Source: Brevipalpus yothersi
Taxonomy: Eukaryota > Arthropoda > Arachnida > Trombidiformes > Tenuipalpidae
Assembly (NCBI GenBank): GCA_003956705.1
Contig: QZCP01000095.1
Coordinates: forward strand, 1-64,000
Reading direction: 5' to 3'
Length of the DNA: 64,000 nt
The notes under the pieces were generated by a model. That model made no database searches. It was not told the DNA's origin and saw only the letters and a program-made list of their open reading frames with translations. The translations under genes were made by a program, and so were the position numbers. Numbering within the stretch: the stretch's first letter is position 1; the number at the start of each line of letters is the position of its first letter. Positions 21,979-34,830 of the stretch are shown here, one piece after another.

Positions 21979-22461
21979 ATGGGATACGATTTGGATAGAT
22001 TTCTAGAAAATCCTGATCAGGAGCTGATATGCTCAATATGCCAAATGGTGTACGAAAATCCTCTTGTTACACCTTGTGGGCACACATTTTGTGGTGCCTG
22101 CATAAAAGAATGGCTCTCAAAGAAAGGCTTCTGTCCTTTGGATAAAACAGCAATGAGACAGAGCGATCTGAGAAGAATTCCAATATCATTTCGAAATATG
22201 ATAGGAACAAGCCTAAAAATTCGATGCGACCATAGAAAAGAAGGGTGTATGGTCATTTCGAAGCTAGATGATCTCGAAGATCACGAGAATTCTTGTCCAT
22301 TTCGTCGGAGGAGACCTCATAATCCATCATCACAAAGGAGAACTCGATCCCAAGAAGGCTCACAGAGTCAAGAGTCAGATCAGAATAGGTTCATTCAAAC
22401 TGTTGTCACTGTTTTTGGAGTTATCGTCATCTTGGCAGCGGCAGTCATTTTTCGACGATGA
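21979..22461 (+). CDS. Nrdp1/RNF41-like RING E3 with a C-terminal membrane anchor
   Basis: 160 residues. The N-terminus MGYDLDRF...ELICSIC closely follows RNF41/Nrdp1, an E3 ubiquitin ligase. RING ligands C18, C21, C33, H35, C38, C41, C52 and D55 reproduce the family's unusual C3HC3D pattern (CPLD). A TRAF-type zinc finger follows (C83, C90, H102, C106). After an Arg/Ser/Gln-rich linker the protein ends in a hydrophobic helix, about 138-158 (VVTVFGVIVILAAAVIF), and FRR. RNF41 instead has a long coiled coil and a C-terminal substrate-binding domain, absent here. The layout suggests a tail-anchored E3 on the ER or outer mitochondrial membrane. The ATG follows a splice acceptor, so a 5' UTR exon is likely. 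Confidence 0.8.
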   Translation: MGYDLDRFLENPDQELICSICQMVYENPLVTPCGHTFCGACIKEWLSKKGFCPLDKTAMRQSDLRRIPISFRNMIGTSLKIRCDHRKEGCMVISKLDDLEDHENSCPFRRRRPHNPSSQRRTRSQEGSQSQESDQNRFIQTVVTVFGVIVILAAAVIFRR

Positions 22462-22928
22462 ACCCCTCCAAAGACCTCTATTCAATCCATCAGTGGTGTG
22501 AAATGAGTTCAACAAAGTCATCTGATTGTGTATTGACCTTCATTAATACCTTTTGGTTTCACCAATTTTCTTGATAGGTGAAATCATATATATAAGAAAT
22601 TACGGTTCACGTGAGCAGGTTTGTTTTTTATTGATAGACAATTCGATCTTTCTTGTCATCCTATTAATTTGCTTCTCTCCTATGTCAAATAAAATCTATT
22701 CTAATTGAATATTCTGTTTCCCTCATCACAATTTGACACGTCTTTTATAACATCACTGCAAGAGACATTCCTGGAATTGTCCTAAAATGAAGGTTTTGGC
22801 TATCTAAAGAACTATTCGAACAGTAATATCGTAATATCAAAGAGGTCGAAAACAAAAATTTAAAAACCGTAACGCTATGCTTATTTTGTTGTATAAACGG
22901 AATCTCATCTTTAAAGATGAGAATATAA

Positions 22929-22971
<43 letters not shown>

Positions 22972-23866
22972 ACTCAATCAAAACGCGATACCCTTAACTC
23001 TTCTCATTACAGAATCGAATTACTTCGCTTAATAAGAATGGGAATGAGGATACAGATCAAAATTATTAAATCCAATTTGAACTCCTTAAATATTTCTCTC
23101 CGAAACTTTCTGATCAATTTTGGAGCTTCAATACAATTCCCACAAAATTATGAGGGAAAAGAAATTGTCGTCCTGATTGCACCAATTTACCTCCACAACA
23201 GCGAAACTCATCCAACTTTCATGCAAAATCGATCCACATAATCAACAAGAAGAGAGAAGAGCTTAGACAAAGTTTAATTGGTATTAACCAATCTCAATCG
23301 TTGCAACGAGCAACAATTGCTCTCACAATATCGATGTCCATAAGCATCTGAGCATTTGAGCATCCACAAGAGATTATCAAAGCGCCAGTCGAGCACGTGT
23401 ATTGTGGCCATGCACACACACTGAGTTAGTTTTCTCTGTTAATTTTCGAGAGACACTATTCTCTCGACCAATCGATGAGTTCTCATGTCCTCGATTGTTT
23501 CTCTGATTAATGGTGAGCCATATCTATCGTGACAACTCCAAGAATATACTCAAAGATAACGTTTGTGTGTGTAAATGTTACCATAATCATGGTTGTTGAA
23601 GATTTTTCTCTCTCTCTTTCTTCGACCCGATTGCTGATCTTCTCTCTCTTTTGCCTGTTTCCCCTAAAAACAGGATCGGCCAAAACAAGATGGGCTTGAT
23701 ATGTTAATGTTTAATGTGGAATGTATGTGTGTGTGTGAGAGACTTTATTTTTTACAACCTTTCTCGTCACAAAGTGCCAACTGACTAGTTATTCACCATC
23801 TTATTTCACTTCTGTATATCCTTAATTTCATTGTGATACTGATTGACTCAATTGACAACGTCTTCA
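22462..23866. other. Intergenic, with a CT microsatellite
   Basis: Contains (CT)n at 22931-22968 and scattered pyrimidine tracts. AATAAA-type signals near 22690 could end the RING transcript. A 67-codon ORF at 23038 has no supporting feature. Confidence 0.5.
22931..22968. repeat. (CT)n microsatellite
   Basis: Nineteen uninterrupted CT units. Confidence 0.95.
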
Positions 23867-25458
23867 ATGGCTCAAGCAAATAAGGTACAATATTGGCTAG
23901 CATTCATTGGTTTGTGCATGTGAAACTGCCCAGTAATTAATTTCAATTTTAAATTTCCACAGAATGAGGTGTACATTGTGTCTTATAGTCGTACACCTAT
24001 TGGATCTTTTCGTGGACAACTTGGTAAATTGACCGCCTCAGATCTTGGCTCAGTGTCAATTAAATCAGCTATCGAGAAAGCCGGTAAGCTGGAATAATCA
24101 GTGTTGATGTAATTGATTGCAAATTTTCAATAATTTCTTTATTCTCATGATCAATATTAGGCATAACTCCTGATGATGTTGATGAGGTATTTATGGGCCA
24201 TGTCCTATCCGCAGGCTGTGGTCAAACACCAGCACGACAAGCAGCACTGAAAGCCGGTCTACCACATCGAGTTCCATGTACAGGGATCAACAAAGTTTGT
24301 GCCTCTGGAATGAAATCTATCATATTCGCTGCTCAAAGCATAATGTTGGAGTTGAATGATGTGGTTATTGCTGGTGGAATGGAGAGTATGTCAAATACAC
24401 CGTTCACCATTCCTCGTGGTGATATACCGTATGGTGGCCTTAAACTGACCGATACTTTGGTTCACGATGGATTAACTGATTCATTCAACAATCTTCATAT
24501 GGGAAATTGTGCTGAATTATTGACAAAGAAATTCAATATTTCTAGAGAAGAACAGGATGAATACGCTAAATTAAGCTATTCAAGAGGCCAAAAAGCGACT
24601 GCTGATGGTATTTTATCGAAAGAAATTGTTCCTGTAACCGTTCCTGGTCGAAGAGGGGAAGCTGGACTAGTCATTGACAAAGATGAAGAGCTCGCGAAAG
24701 CAGATTTTAACAAATTTTCTTCACTCAAACCCGTGTTTGGCGAAACTATCACCGCTGCAAACGCAAGTTCCCTTAACGATGGAGCCGCAGCATTGGTTCT
24801 CATGTCAGCTAAGGCTTTCGCAAAGTATGGATGTAAACCATTGGCCAAAATTGTTTCCTATGCTGATGCATCATTGGATCCAATCGATTTTGGGATTGCT
24901 CCTTCTCTTGCGATACCGAAGGTGAGAAAATTTTCTCCTTTAATTTTCAATTATCCAATCTGTTGAGTCCGCTCGATGTATATCTCAATTCGAAGCGATA
25001 ATTAATGATTGGAATAATAATCAGAGATTCTCATCAGGTTTTGTCAACTATATTCACTCGATGTTTGATTTGAAGAGATATTTCTTACAACGTCAACTTT
25101 CATTTCCTCAATAGGCCCTTGAAAGAGCTGGTCTCAGTAAAGAGCAGATTGCTCGATTTGAAATCAATGAGGCTTTCAGTGTTGTAGCTCTAGCTAACAT
25201 GAAGAGCTTGTCTATCGATCGTAGCACCGTTAACATCCATGGGGGTGCAGTTGGACTCGGCCATCCACTCGGGTAAGTTATTGTAATCATCTGAGGGCTG
25301 TGATCATGAACTAACTTTCCTTAATCTTATCATCAAGAATGTCGGGCACCAGGATTGTTGGCACGATGGCTGTGAATATGCAGCCTGGTGAATATGGTTT
25401 AGCGAGTGCCTGTAATGGTGGTGGAGGTGCTTCTGCCATGCTAATTCAGCGAGTCTAA
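23867..25458 (+). CDS. Acetyl-CoA acetyltransferase (thiolase), copy B, canonical motifs
   Basis: Five exons: 23867-23884, 23963-24083, 24161-24921, 25115-25272, 25338-25458; 392 residues. Intron positions and phases are identical to copy A at 14.8-16.3 kb. All usual thiolase motifs are intact: INKVCASGMKS (nucleophile Cys), AGGMESMSNTPF, TAANASSLNDGAAA, GHPLGMSGTR and CNGGGG. Sequence features resemble ACAT1, yet there is no mitochondrial presequence (MAQANKNEVYIV), so a cytosolic role is possible. The first 56 bases of intron 2 are nearly identical between copies while introns 3 and 4 differ, which suggests recent duplication or local gene conversion. This copy is the likelier provider of the conserved activity. 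Confidence 0.92.
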
Positions 25459-26113
25459 TGATGTGGTTTCAATTGTCTCTGTAACGGTTTGTTTGTAACA
25501 GGTGAATCAACAAGATATATCCTTGGCTACTTATATAGAATTTAATTGTTTGGTACGTGCAGATATGAATTGTGTGTTAAGTTTGAATAAGTTTAGTTTA
25601 CTACAAAAGATTCTTATTGATATTGCATTTTCATTATTGGTCCACGGAGTAAAGTATTTATTATACTACTTGAGTGATACTTGATATGTTCAAGAAACTC
25701 AATCTTATGATTGATCCTTTCTTTCGTCACCGCGTCTCTTAGACAATGTAGCATTGATTAGAAAAAGAATGAACATCTGATAATTCCACATTTTTCTTGC
25801 AGTAAAAATCAAAAGTAAGTAGCTTCGTTATCTGTTCCATAAGTTTCGTATCGATCACACTTTCATCTATCCATCAGTAACACTCATCCTCACCGGTGAC
25901 TTAATTATTTGAAGTTGATATTGTCTCAAAGTGTTGCCCAGTTTCAGTGTACACTACTCTTCTCTTGAAACAGTGATCTCAATTGAGGAAAACACTAATT
26001 TTTCATCGATTTTGAAACTTGAGCTACGCTCTTGTGGCAACTTTTTCATGATCTCGCTCCTTGCTAGATGATCTCATCCGGTGCAATATTATTCAATCAT
26101 CATCGTCACAACA
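25459..26113. other. Intergenic
   Basis: 3' region of thiolase B and 5' region of the transporter. Nothing else is recognised. Confidence 0.5.
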
Positions 26114-28215
26114 ATGCGAAAAGGAAAATCTCACTTCAAAGTCCGATGGATTTTTGGACTTCTTTCCTTTTGGGCTCTTTGCTATAATTATGCTGCCAAA
26201 GTCATTCTGCCAGCGACTTTGGAAGCTATGGTCGTACCGGAAGGTGGAAACTTTGATGCAGCCAATGAAGATTTTGAAGATGTTAGTAAGAATCGAACAA
26301 TCTCCTTGTCACATCCTGCATCGAAAAAAGTTTACTACTATGAGCCTGAATTGTTTGATTGGAATCTGGAGACCCAAAATGTGCTCAAAGAAGCTTTTTT
26401 TTACGGTTATATATGGACTGGAATTATTGGTGGACGTTTAGCTGAACGATTGAGTGTTCGACACACTGTTGGGACTGCTGTTCTGATTTCTTCGTTAGCA
26501 GCTCTCATATTTCCCTACTTAACCAAATTCGGTGTGACCGTTACTTTTGTGGTCAGATTTATTCAAGGAATGTGTAATGGTATGATTTATCCAGGTTTGA
26601 ATTGTATCTTCCCACGATATATTCCCATCAATGAGCGAAGCATTTGGGGCTCAATCATTTATTCTGGGAGCTCATTAGGCACACTGATAATGCTCAATTT
26701 GAGTGGAGTACTTTGTGAAAGTCCAAAAGCTGGTGGTTGGCGATCAGCATATTATATACTCGGTGGATCTGGACTACTTTGGTACATTTCATGGTTGATT
26801 TGTATAGCCGAAAGGCCTCACAAAAATCCATTTATGAGTGAGAAAGAATATAATGAAATTTCTGCTGGAACAGCTTTAGATCGAACAAAAAAAGTTAGTA
26901 TAATCAGTGACTCATTCATATTAATGAAAGAATGTGAGTATTTACCTATTACGTATACTTTGATTATCTCAGAAACATCCGATTCCTTGGCTGAAGATAG
27001 CCACTTCTCCACCGTTTTATGCAATTGGTTTATCAGCTTTCGTCTACAATTGGGCTTATCTGACTATGCTAACTCAACTGCCAAAGTATCTTCACCGAGT
27101 TTTAGATTTCAGCATTGAACAGGTACGTGGATGAGAGAGATTATTGTCACTCATATGGATGTGATATATCTCATGATAAATTGTATATTAATGATTTGAG
27201 TTGGGTAGTACTTGAGTTTGAGTAGCTCTTGATCACTCTATCAGAACTTGTCTCTCTTTCCTTTCGATTCCATCGGAAACTTGCTACCATGCATGTTCTA
27301 TTATCACTGACAAGTGATCAATCATTGGAATGTGAGAAGAAAAAAAATTTGAGCACCCAAAAGATATGCTATTGTGATTATAATTATCCATTTCAATTGA
27401 AGGCTGATGAAGTTGCAAGTCTACCCTATGTTGCTCAAAGTTTATTTGGTTACGCTGCTGGATTTATACTGGATCGAATGCGTCGAGGAGGCAAATACTC
27501 AATAACATTTTTACGAAAAACCTTCAACACCATAGGTTGGTAGAATTTTCTTCATGATAATGATAATGTGCCAAAATTATCGCAATCATTCTATTTGGAT
27601 AGATGGGATTTTTTTGAAACCTATGTGGAATATCGAGAAGATTGAAATCAGGAAAAATGCTACATATAATTGATTCATTCTCTCCAAATTTTTCTAGGCT
27701 TTTTAGGAGCAGCTTTGTGCTTATTCTCATTATGTTTCGCGGGCACTGATAAATGGATCGCAGTCACACTATTATCACTTACTTTGGGATTTTGTGGTGT
27801 CTCAACTGTTGGCTTCAAGATAACCAACGTTGACATGAGTCCTTCTTTCGCTGGAACATTATTGGGAATCGCCAATACTATTGGAAATCTACCGGGAATC
27901 CTTGCCCCCATGTTGGTATCCCAGTTAGTTTCCGAGCGACATTCGATTGGTGAATGGAATAGAGTATTCATCATATCGGCCTGTGTTTTTATTGTTGGTG
28001 CTCTTATTTTTATCACATTTGCTTCGGCAGAAGTTCAGTCTTGGGATCCTATCAGTCAAGAGATAAATGAAGGAAAACCAGAAAAAATCGCTGATGTTAC
28101 GACGATAGCTAATGAACTTCGTTTCGAAGAAATTCAATTACATGAAAATGAAACGAATAATAATAATAACAACAATAATAATTTTAGTAAAAGTGATAAA
28201 AAAATAACCGAATAA
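26114..28215 (+). CDS. SLC17/sialin-like major facilitator transporter
   Basis: Four exons: 26114-26893, 26973-27122, 27403-27535, 27698-28215; 526 residues. Family members move organic anions (sialic acid, glutamate, phosphate) with Na+ or H+. Visible: first helix WIFGLLSFWALCYNYAAKV, a long first extracellular loop with an N-glycosylation site (NRT), GGRLAERLS between helices 2 and 3, RFIQGMCNGMIYPG, the family block FPRYIPINERSIWGSIIYSGSSLG, GGWRSAYYILGG, and later KITNVDMSPSFAGTLLGIAN. The tail ends in an Asn-rich run. The donor GTTAGT at 26894 was chosen because it restores frame to KHPIPWLK; the stronger-looking GTGAGT at 26935 would create a stop. The substrate cannot be told from sequence alone. 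Confidence 0.85.
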
Positions 28216-28812
28216 ACTTACGTTGTTGAATCGGTATTTTGTAAATGTAAGTCGAAAACTTTCCAAAGAATATGGTTAGAATCATCTCGCTTTATAATCA
28301 GCTCATAGAAAATTTCGAATCATTTCGATTCCTTAGAAATTTATAAAAAACTTACACACTCATTGCAATAAAAACCATTGCATCAACTGATGGAATTAAA
28401 ATAGTTCCTCTGATTTATTATGATGGAAACAATTAGAAACCTCGCGGCCACAACATCAATTATCATCTAATTACAAGAGTTATTACAAGAGTACAAGAGT
28501 AGTATATCCATTATAGCTCTCGATTTTTTGTGTTTCGAATGCAGCTTATTTCTAACAAAACTCTTAATATGAAAGTGAAGTATTCAAATCACACTGAATG
28601 TTCATGTATCCAAAACAAAACCAGAAAAAATTCGAATTGAGTCATTTTTTTAGTTCAATTAATCATATTACTTTTCCTTGATTCTTTCTTGAAGAGATTT
28701 ATAGATTTATAGATTTATAGATGTGCATGCATAACATTAGCTGTTAAAATAGATGAGTTTATATTTTTGAAAATGAAATATGAAAGATACCATCTCGACT
28801 TCCAGTTTAAAG
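28216..28812. other. Intergenic between converging genes
   Basis: AT-rich, with several AATAAA-like words and a short TAGATTTATAGATTTATAGAT triplication near 28700. Nothing coding. Confidence 0.5.
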
Positions 28813-29329
28813 TCAATCTTTGGACTTATTTGACTTTTCTACCCCAATTTGAGCCAGGATTTCCCAATTTTCTCTGAAGTCCATCGGAAGATGATAGCCT
28901 GCATCCTTGGCAGCCAGATATGCCGCTCCTATTGCTGCCGGTCGAGAGAGTTGAACCAGATTTAATGGTATTCCTTTGTCCTCAAGAATTGGAACGAAAC
29001 CTGAAAAATCATGATCATCACTTTAGAATGTCGGAATATATAATTGAGTATAGCAGCTCATTGAGAAATTTTGTCAGTTGCGCATAACTATACTGATCTG
29101 CAGAATGCTTGTCTCTCAAACTTTATTCATTCGATTTCTCACGAATGAACATGTTCGCCTGTGTGAGCTTAATCAAACACATCGACAAGCATTCCAAGGA
29201 CTGATAGCCAGTAATCCCATTAACGAGCCAAATACTATCACTTGAATCTTATGAGTCTATCATTCATGTGATATGTTAGCTTGAGGCAATTTCTCCAAGA
29301 ATTTGATGACGAAATTGGTGCTCATCAAA

Positions 29330-29394
<65 letters not shown>

Positions 29395-29869
29395 NNNNNN
29401 NNNNNNNNNNNNNNNNNNNNNNNNNNNNNNNNNNNNNNNNNNNNNNNNNNNNNNNNNNNNNNNNNNNNNNNNNNNNNNNNNNNNNNNNNNNNNNNNNNNN
29501 NNNNNNNNNNNNNNNNNNNNNNNNNNNNNNNNNNNNNNNNNNNNNNNNNNNNNNNNNNNNNNNNNNNNNNNNNNNNNNNNNNNNNNNNNNNNNNNNNNNN
29601 NNNNNNNNNNNNNNNNNNNNNNNNNNNNNNNNNNNNNNNNNNNNNNNNNNNNNNNNNNNNNNNNNNNNNNNNNNNNNNNNNNNNNNNNNNNNNNNNNNNN
29701 NNNNNNNNNNNNNNNNNNNNNNNNNNNNNNNNNNNNNNNNNNNNNNNNNNNNNNNNNNNNNNNNNNNNNNNNNNNNNNNNNNNNNNNNNNNNNNNNNNNN
29801 NNNNNNNNNNNNNNNNNNNNNNNNNNNNNNNNNNNNNNNNNNNNNNNNNNNNNNNNNNNNNNNNNNNNN

Positions 29870-29904
<35 letters not shown>

Positions 29905-31906
29905 TCTCACCTTTCTGGAGGAGAGACCAACTCTTGAACACAGAGCCAACACAGGCAATGATGAGAGGTTTTTGGTTATTGAGAAGAGTCTTGAAGAGAA
30001 AAATAAATCAAATGAGAAAAAAGTAATGAAATTTTCACCAAAAGCCTCAGCCATCCATGAAGATGAAATTACCTCATCAACGTTGGGCAAAAGAGCTCGA
30101 ATGTGCATCGCCAATTCAGTTCCAGCTTTTTGGAAAACTTTACACAAAAGTGGATCACCTTCTCGAGCCTCTGTCGAAACGATAAAGATTGGTTAAAAGA
30201 CAAGACAAGTGAGAGACTAGTTGATCAAGGGAAATTACCCAAGACGTGAACATTTTTCACATGACATGACACACGTTACATTGATCAACAAGATATCAAG
30301 TGATTTAAGACATCAAATACATTATGTGATCAGCACCACCGACATCAACATGAAGCTAACCTTTTGCTAACGATGCAGTAACTCCCGCCAGATAAGATTT
30401 ATCAAAATTAACGTAAATATGTTCATACATTTCGATCGGTCTTTTGATCTGCAAGACAGGGTGACAAGATGCAAGTCAAATGAATTTTCTCATATTTTCA
30501 TTCAAAAATATTGTTCTTAACAATCAACTTCTCAGTTATCTTACTTTAAAATAATCATAAATGGCTTTCTTAGCTCGATTGATGGGCTCTACAGATGGAC
30601 ATAGGCCTTCCTCATGATCAATGACTGTTTTGATAACCTGAAGAGCAATTCGATAAGCTGAACCTTCATCACCGAGAATGTAGCCCCAGCCACCACACTG
30701 ATATCGTTCACCTTTTGGATTTAACAACAGACAATTTGAACCAGTACCAGCAATGATTACAATTCCACCTGAGAATTCAAAAGATTATTTTCTATTTGAA
30801 GTTGATATCGATGGAAAACTCTCCACTGACCTGTTGGAGCGGCTGTCATTATGGAACCGATTGTATCACTTTCAATTGAGCATGATCTCGTCAAATTTGG
30901 ATAATTTTCCATCAAAGATTTTTTGAATCGATTATTTATGTTAGAATTTTCACAACCACTCAGACATAGACCCTGGGAAAGAGGAAGTGGTAAAAGAATG
31001 AATCAGAGAATGAAAAGATTCATTTTTTCATTCATTTCCAATTTATCGATCAATCGACTCACCAAACCATCAAAAGTCATTCCAATGGGAAGATTGGCAG
31101 CTTTTTTAGCTTTGTCAACAAATTCAACGATTCTTCTTTGACATTCTTTCTCGCCAACAAGCTGTTAGGTGGTGAAAGAGATTCAATGAATATTTTGTCT
31201 CTCAAGAGTGGATAACATGACAACTTGTGAGGAAAGTTATTAATGAACGACAACTTCGAATGAAAAACTGATTATTTTTTAATATAAAATCCAGGAGAGA
31301 GGGAACTTCTTTCTTACCAAACAAATTGGTCAATATGCGATCAACTGTCTGGTTTAATAGCTTAATCAATATCTATTGATGTGATCACAAGAATGAGGAA
31401 CATGAATCAACTCACCAGCATATTAGTTGAAGGAAGTCCATCTTGAACAATACTCATAATTTCTCCATCTCCTCGAACTATAGCCACTTTTGAAGATGAT
31501 GCTCCTCTGTTATAAGGAGGAATATTCAAATTGAATAGTCAAGACATTGATAATCACAATAATAAAGTCACTTAAGAGGTCTATAGATGGCTATGAAAAT
31601 CTGAGATCGATTTCAAAACTTGTGTTAGTCTTTGAGCGGTGGAGACTATCTTAGAAAAATTCAAAGACTTTCAAAAAAGTTGTAAATTTTCCGACTGCCA
31701 CTGAACAGTGGAGTGGAAACCTCGCTTTTGAGCACATGATTAAATCGGATAAGTGCTATTAATTAGTAATATTGGTTTACTAGAACCGCTGGACCGATAA
31801 ATACCTACCCCTCTAATCCTGCATAATATCGCTCATTTGGAGGTTTATCGATATTATGATTATTGTCCTGATGATGTGATGAAGATGAATCACTTTCTAT
31901 CTGCAT
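28813..31906 (-). CDS. NAGK: N-acetyl-D-glucosamine kinase
   Basis: Nine exons: 31906-31809, 31506-31416, 31161-31063, 30972-30831, 30768-30545, 30448-30361, 30170-30073, 29989-29911, 29000-28813; 368 residues (human 344). It phosphorylates GlcNAc from lysosomal glycan breakdown to GlcNAc-6-phosphate in the cytosol. The fold is ASKHA/BadF-type. Visible: YYAGLEGGASSSK (phosphate loop), GLCLSG, GTGSNC, CGGWGYILGDEGSAY, a GSVFKSWSLL block and AAIGAAYLAAKDAG near the end. All intron phases agree across the set. The assembly gap falls wholly within intron 8, so no coding sequence is missing. The N-terminal ~25 residues (Ser/His/Asn-rich) extend beyond the human protein. Confidence 0.93.
29333..29900. 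repeat. (AG)n microsatellite with assembly gap, intron 8 of NAGK
   Basis: (AG)n runs to the gap at 29395-29869 and resumes on its right side to 29900. The gap therefore probably reflects collapse of a long AG repeat. The right edge lies about 10 bases from the exon 8 donor. Confidence 0.9.
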
Positions 31907-32165
31907 GTTAGCCAATTTAACTGGAACAGGTGAAGAGTCTCGAACGAATCCATTGAAAGGTCTATTCATTTTGAATCACAAAAACGGTAAATTCCGCAGT
32001 AAAAAGTTTCTGAAAGAGACGAATTTATCGATTGAGCAAGCAAAAACTTGGATCACCGATCTGATAAACTTGACTGAAATCAGTGAGTAGAGTGTGAGTT
32101 GTTGAGTAACCAGAAGCAAATCTTAATCAAGAGAGAGAAAATATTTTACGACTCGAGTGAGAATA

Positions 32166-32236
<71 letters not shown>

Positions 32237-34830
32237 CACTAGCAAAATAATTCCAAGCGAATCGAAAGTTACTTGTAACGAAAAGTCTTCTCGATTATTC
32301 AACTTCCAACGAAGCGATGGGCTTCATGATGGTCTGAACAGTCCTGATCTTGATGGCTATAAAGTATATCGGTTTTCTTGTACTGACAAGTAAGAGAAGT
32401 TTGGAAGACAATTTTCTCATTTCATCATCTTCTAAGCAAACAGGTTTATCTGATCCTCTTGAAAAAGACTTGGTATTTATGTGTCGAGAAGACCATAGAC
32501 TTAGCTTGAGGATCATTTTTATTCTCTCTCTTTTCTCAAGTGTATCAGCTCATTTTGATTCTCTTCAATTTATTGTCCTGTTTGCACACACTTAAACTGA
32601 TAGGAACTCATTTTCAGGAAATAATAATACATGTACTCAAGTGTTATCTATCACTGACTTTAAGTGATTTCTAATTATTAATTGTTTTAGACTGTTTTAA
32701 ATTACTTAAATGTTAAATCATTTGGCATAATTGAGGCCTTCAAAAATTTTGTTTTTCTTGATCAAAATCAGGTTGATTATGAATTTGATTGGGTTTCTGT
32801 TTCATTATCTATTTGAGTAAAGACTCACCAGGAAGTTGACATTGAAATTGAATCTGATAATTGATCGCGTCGATCGGGATTATTTTCAAGATGCTATTCT
32901 AATATACTTTCGAGAGAATAATTTTTTATGATTTTTGTGTCAATTAGAGAACTGAATCTATGAAATCAATTTGATCATCTTAGAATATTAGAGAAGATTT
33001 CTAAGTCATCGCGTCTTCACCAAATGTTTTTATTTTGACAAGTCAGAATCTAGCGATAATGATGTAGGTTAGATGAAATTTTAGACATATTTGAGTAGCT
33101 ACTTATAATATTCAGTCAGCCGATGAGGATAGATTAACTATTGTAATTCTATTCAATCTATTGCCTTGTTACCCAGATTTGTTACTTCACTTGCTTTAAA
33201 GCCTCGAAAAAAATGTGAAAGTCATTGACTGTTGATCGAATCTATCAGTCGGTAAAATTCTAATGCGAAGTAAATAGTGCTGATTATATCTTCCAAGATT
33301 TTTAAACTACAGCCTAATTTTAGAGTCATTCATTAGACTACGAGTACTTTCTATAAGAGCGAACAGAAAAATAGGGTTTAATAGGGTTCAATATCATTTT
33401 TTTCAAATGAAAAAAGCTTTCAACAAGTCCTAAAAACTCCTGATAATAATCATAATAAAAAAGTGGAAATAATTTTGGATTGTCTGTGTTAAAAAATTAT
33501 CTCGATTTGATATTTTTCAGTTTCCTTCTCTCACCGAGAATTTTATCAGAAGAAAATCAGTAATTGCTCGAGTTAAATTTCATCTTGTCCACTAATGACC
33601 TCAAAAATTCCTGTGAAGCAAAATTATGATATCGACAGAAATAGAATCAAATTATCAACTAAATTGAAATATCCATATTTTATAAGAATCACAATTTTGT
33701 CTTCACTCGATAACTAAAGCTGTTAAGAGAATCCGATCTAGGCGAGTTATTTGACGTTTAAGTGCTCCAAAATCATCTTTCAATTAGGAACAAATTTTTA
33801 TAATTTTGCTCAATATTTTTAGAAACATGAATTGATCGACTGAGATATACTGTAATTTGAACAGAAACAATACAATAACCTTAGAAAAAATTTTTTTGCT
33901 CACATTTCCTGACCATTTCTATCTATCATGACCGAAAATCTGGTTGAACCGGAGATTAGAGATGATTCAATCGGACTTTTTGGTCAAGATGTTGTAGTCA
34001 AAGAATACCAGGTTTTTGCTCAAAATTCTCATAATTAGAAACTTTGAAGCCACCTTGTAGCTAAAGAAGCTTTACTATTATATGACTTCTTGCGAACAAT
34101 TAAGTTTCATTTCCTGCAATTTCTTCTATATTTAGGGAAGTTTATTATAATTGCCAGCATCTATCAGAAATTTGAGGATTATTCTAAGGCTATTTTGATG
34201 AATCTTTGATTCTTCTCTTAAGCATAATTATGTTGCATAGGATCTTACTGCCTTTGTAGATATCTCAGTCCTATTTTGATGATCACAAGTATAGAGTTTT
34301 ACTGAAATCGCTCAATGAGATTTATTGACTAGATAGAAAACGAGTTCTTCCATAAATATTGGTGAGGAATAAAGTACCAGAGAATGGTTTGATCCAAAGA
34401 TAATTAAGAAAGTTCACAGAGAATTTTCGCTAGATAGCTTATTGATAGGCATCTCGAAATTTAATGATACATCTCAACTCTAGAACATATTTTTAGATCT
34501 TCAGATCTTAGATCTTGTCTTGAAAAAACAAGCATGAAGAGCTCTCTCCCTAGATGAGCAATCAATTAAGAAATATAGACAGAGGATTGTTTGGACTGAC
34601 CTTTCAAGTTAATCTGGAAAATCATGATTGACCGATAATTGTGCACGGAAAATTGCTCAATCATAACAGTGAGAGAGAGCCTAACTCTTTCTAAATGATG
34701 GACAATTCAGAGATAGGCAACGAGCATTATGCATAAAAATACATATTTTTTGAATTCTTGATTCTTCTAGATCTGCCAACCCCAGAATGAAATTCTATGA
34801 AAATCAAGAATTTCTCCATGTGAAGGTAAT
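31907..34830. other. Intergenic, about 2.9 kb, AT-rich
   Basis: Contains a (CT)n tract at 31 CT units and small ORFs at 31905 and 32350 without any recognisable feature. No gene relic could be identified. Confidence 0.5.
32171..32232. repeat. (CT)n microsatellite
   Basis: Thirty-one uninterrupted CT units upstream of NAGK. Confidence 0.95.

Noticed and set aside
22931..22968. CRISPR-like or regulated repeat array
   Set aside because: Simple dinucleotide microsatellite without spacers; the window is eukaryotic.
26081..27118. A single 345-codon transporter ORF
   Set aside because: Its end reads through intron 1; splicing at 26893/26973 restores the known SLC17 sequence (KHPIPWLK), which continues in three further exons.
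28188..28215. Low-complexity Asn run as evidence of mis-assembly
   Set aside because: The AAT/AAC mixture is a normal trinucleotide expansion and the frame continues to a proper stop.
29303..30196. Long ORFs reading ERERERER or SLSLSLSL across the second gap
   Set aside because: They are translations of the AG/CT repeat and of Ns; they overlap NAGK intron 8 and exon 8 on the other strand.
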